Source: Microbacterium testaceum StLB037 (GTDB lineage Bacteria > Actinomycetota > Actinomycetes > Actinomycetales > Microbacteriaceae). Taken from it: a stretch of DNA of 64,000 nt. The notes under the pieces were generated by a model that was not told the origin of the DNA, made no database searches, and saw only the letters and a list, made by a program, of their open reading frames with translations. The position numbers and the translations under genes are program-made. Where the stretch lies: NCBI RefSeq assembly GCF_000202635.1, contig NC_015125.1:1054001-1118000 (forward strand), read 5' to 3'. Positions 62,120-64,000 of this stretch are shown piece by piece (position 1 is the stretch's first letter; the number at the start of each line of letters is the position of its first letter).

Positions 62120-63455
62120 GCACCCGCTCCCAATCGGTCACGGCGGCATCGAAAGCTTCGACCTCGATGCGCGCCTGGTTGAGGTAATGCTCGACGACGT
62201 CGTCGCCGAAAGCCGCGCGGGCGATCGTCGACTCGGAGAAGAGCTGCGCGGCCTCGCGCAGCGTCGTGGGCAGGGTGTCCACGCCGGAGGTGTAGGCGTT
62301 GCCCGTCAGCGGCGCGGGGAGCGCGAGCTCGTTCTCGATGCCGTGGAGGCCGCCCGCGATGATCGCCGAGATCGCGAGGTACGGGTTGACGTCACCGCCC
62401 GGAACGCGGTTCTCGACGCGCAGCGACGAGCCGTGCCCCACGACGCGCAGCGCGCAGGTGCGGTTGTCGACGCCCCACGCGATGCCCGTGGGGGCGAAGG
62501 ATCCGAGGGCGAACCGCTTGTACGAGTTGATCGTGGGGGCGTACAGCAGCGTGAACTCGCGCAGGGTGGCGAGGATGCCGGCGATCCAGTGCTCCATGAG
62601 GGGGCTGAAGCCGTGCTCGCCGTCGCCCGCCATGACGGCGGCACCGTCGTCGCCGCGGACGGAGAGGTGGATGTGGCAGCTGTTGCCCTCGCGCTCGTTG
62701 AACTTCGCCATGAAGGTGAGCGACTTCCCGTGGCGGTCGGCGATCTCCTTCGCGCCGTTCTTGTAGATCGTGTGGTTGTCGGCCGTCTCGAGGGCCTCGG
62801 CGTAGCGGAAGGCGATCTCCTGCTGGCCGAAGTTGCACTCCCCCTTCACGCCCTCGCAGTACATGCCCGCGCCGTCCATCCCGACGCGGATGTCGCGCAG
62901 CAGCGGCTCCAACCGCGTGGTGGCGAGGAGGTTGTAGTCGACGTTGTAGTCGGTCGAGGCGCGCAGCCCCGTGTAGCCCTTGGACCACGCCTCGCGGAAC
63001 GAGTCGTCGAAGACGATGAACTCGAGCTCCGTCCCCGCGTACGCGGTGAGACCGCGCTCGGCAAGCCGAGCACGCTGGGCGTTCAGGATGCCACGCGGCG
63101 ACTGCGCGACGTGCTGGCGGTCATCCCACGCGAGGTCGGCCACGACGAGAGCGGTCCCCGGCTGCCAGGGGACGCGACGGAGCGTATCGAGATCGGGGAC
63201 GAGCAGCATGTCGCCGTACCCCTTGTCCCAGCTCGACATCGCGTAGCCGTCGACGGTGTTCAGGTCGACGTCGACCGAGAGCAGGTAATTGCACGCTTCG
63301 GCGCCGTGCGGCAGCACCTCGTCGCGCCAGAAGCGCGCGGCGACGCGCTTGCCGACGAGGCGTCCCTGCGCGTCGGGAAAAGCCACGATGACCGTGTCGA
63401 TCTCGCCGCTGTCGATCGCGGCATCCAATTCTGCGGTGGTGAGATTGCCCGCCAT
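62100..63455 (-). CDS. Glutamine-synthetase-like gamma-glutamyl-amine ligase (PuuA/GlnA3/GlnA4 type)
   Basis: A 451-residue GS-fold ligase. Metal and ATP sites are visible: AGTELEFIVFD, CEGVKGECNFGQQEI, SCHIHLSVRGD and ENRVPGGDVNPYLAISA. The N-terminus is of the GlnA-like type and no adenylylation Tyr motif of true GlnA is apparent. Relatives ligate glutamate to putrescine (PuuA), polyamines (GlnA3) or ethanolamine (GlnA4). The divergent ethanolamine-permease-like gene favours ethanolamine; the PuuD- and ALDH-like genes fit either. GAGGGAG precedes the ATG. First gene of the minus-strand unit. Confidence 0.88.
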   Translation of the reverse strand: MAGNLTTAELDAAIDSGEIDTVIVAFPDAQGRLVGKRVAARFWRDEVLPHGAEACNYLLSVDVDLNTVDGYAMSSWDKGYGDMLLVPDLDTLRRVPWQPGTALVVADLAWDDRQHVAQSPRGILNAQRARLAERGLTAYAGTELEFIVFDDSFREAWSKGYTGLRASTDYNVDYNLLATTRLEPLLRDIRVGMDGAGMYCEGVKGECNFGQQEIAFRYAEALETADNHTIYKNGAKEIADRHGKSLTFMAKFNEREGNSCHIHLSVRGDDGAAVMAGDGEHGFSPLMEHWIAGILATLREFTLLYAPTINSYKRFALGSFAPTGIAWGVDNRTCALRVVGHGSSLRVENRVPGGDVNPYLAISAIIAGGLHGIENELALPAPLTGNAYTSGVDTLPTTLREAAQLFSESTIARAAFGDDVVEHYLNQARIEVEAFDAAVTDWERVRGFERL

Positions 63456-63529
63456 GGTCTCCCTCTCGCGTGGTCGTCGTCCCCGCGTACGGAGGACGTA
63501 ACGAGGAACTTACACGCCAAAGGTAGACA

Positions 63530-63537
63530 GGTCGACC
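63530..63537. promoter_or_regulatory. Candidate GntR/FCD operator
   Basis: GGTCGACC palindrome, part of a wider GGTAGACAGGTCGACC pattern, within the 146-nt divergent gap between the GS-like and permease genes. GGT...ACC arms are usual for FadR-type operators, so the GntR protein at 58255-58971 could bind here. Confidence 0.35.
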
Positions 63538-63601
63538 AATAGAAGGCCATGATTTCCCGCAAGGCGAGCCCGCCGCCTGCCCGCATCCCTCTGGAGGTCT
63601 C

Positions 63602-64000
63602 ATGTCCACCTCGAGCAGTTCCCGCAAAAAGGTCGCCGGTGCCACCTATACGGCGACGGATTCCACCTACTTCGAGAAACGCACGCTGAAACGCTCGGCG
63701 GGCGTGTGGGGCCTGTGGGGCCTCGCCGTCGCCGCCGTCATCTCGGGTGACTTCTCGGGATGGAACTTCGGCATCGCCAACGCCGGCTTCGGCGGGATGC
63801 TGATCGCTTTCGTCGTGCTCGTGATCATGTACTACGGCCTGACCTTCTCGATCGGCGAGATGGCGGCCGCGATGCCGCACACCGGCGGCGCCTACTCGTT
63901 CGCCCGATCGGCGATGGGACCGTGGGGCGGTCTGGCGACGGGCCTCGCCGAGACCATCGAGTACGTCGCGACCACCGCCGTCGTCGTCTACTTCTCGGGT
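63602..64000 (+). CDS. APC family permease, ethanolamine-permease-like (3' end outside window)
   Basis: The first 133 codons are present and run off the right edge. The start STSSSSRKKVAG has GGAGG 6 nt before the ATG. YFEKRTLKRSAGVWGLWGL, then VISGDFSGWNFGIANAGFGG and EMAAAMPHTGGAYSFARSAM resemble ethanolamine and related amine permeases of the APC superfamily. Four membrane helices are visible. Divergence from the GS-like gene suggests it imports the amine that the ligase glutamylates. Confidence 0.85.
   Translation, partial: MSTSSSSRKKVAGATYTATDSTYFEKRTLKRSAGVWGLWGLAVAAVISGDFSGWNFGIANAGFGGMLIAFVVLVIMYYGLTFSIGEMAAAMPHTGGAYSFARSAMGPWGGLATGLAETIEYVATTAVVVYFSG

Overview
The window is a 64 kb piece of a high-GC actinobacterial chromosome, most like the Microbacteriaceae and probably Microbacterium. 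The reasons are a GC-rich third codon position, long GC-driven antisense open frames, three copies of the short DUF7882-type protein typical of that family, a treXYZ trehalose operon, many genes with a -10 box 6 to 9 nt before the start codon (leaderless style), and heavy use of the heptamer GGATGCC/GGCATCC. Nothing looks like a phage, an insertion sequence or CRISPR. The genus is an inference, because no rRNA is present.

Layout. 1-10.6 kb: 3' part of an Lhr helicase overlapping an endonuclease VIII-like glycosylase, a hexapeptide-repeat protein, a DUF1304 membrane protein, a LysR effector domain without DNA-binding domain, a secreted S15-type hydrolase, a class I glutamine amidotransferase and a TspO-like protein. 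10.7-17.2 kb (minus): glgX/treX-treY-treZ, making trehalose from glycogen or maltodextrin. 17.3-24.4 kb: two unknown coupled genes, a small alarmone synthetase, a 46-residue protein, three DUF7882 paralogues, two divergent MarR regulators, DUF3072, an alpha/beta hydrolase and a FUSC-type membrane protein. 24.5-31.2 kb: a kinase-aminotransferase fusion, an APC permease, an amidohydrolase and a divergent TetR regulator, which look like one amine or amino-acid catabolic unit. 31.2-34.3 kb: DUF1206, PAP2 phosphatase, a VbhA-type antitoxin fused to the stump of a Fic toxin gene, and two unknown proteins.

34.3-49.8 kb is the most coherent accessory region, a carbohydrate-utilisation locus. Two minus-strand genes (alpha-L-rhamnosidase and a secreted, CBM9-bearing, possibly wall-anchored clan A glycosidase) diverge from a plus-strand operon: binding lipoprotein, two permeases, uronate-dehydrogenase-like SDR, mannonate-dehydratase-type enolase-superfamily enzyme, GH140-like DUF4038 hydrolase, PfkB sugar kinase, aldose epimerase and LacI repressor. 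Both divergent promoters carry a LacI-type palindrome just after the -10 box, so the locus regulator probably controls both arms. The likely logic is extracellular trimming of a rhamnose-containing plant glycan, uptake, then oxidation, dehydration and phosphorylation of a sugar acid; no aldolase and no ABC ATPase are present.

49.9-57.3 kb: a DUF2520-panC-panB pantothenate operon, two unknown proteins, tRNA-Ser(CGA) with its terminator, L-lactate dehydrogenase and radA. 57.4-64 kb: small unknown genes, then a GntR/FCD regulator, SDR, aldehyde dehydrogenase, gamma-glutamyl hydrolase (PuuD-like) and glutamine-synthetase-like enzyme on the minus strand, divergent from an ethanolamine-permease-like APC transporter cut by the window end. 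This last group fits a glutamylation pathway for ethanolamine or polyamines.
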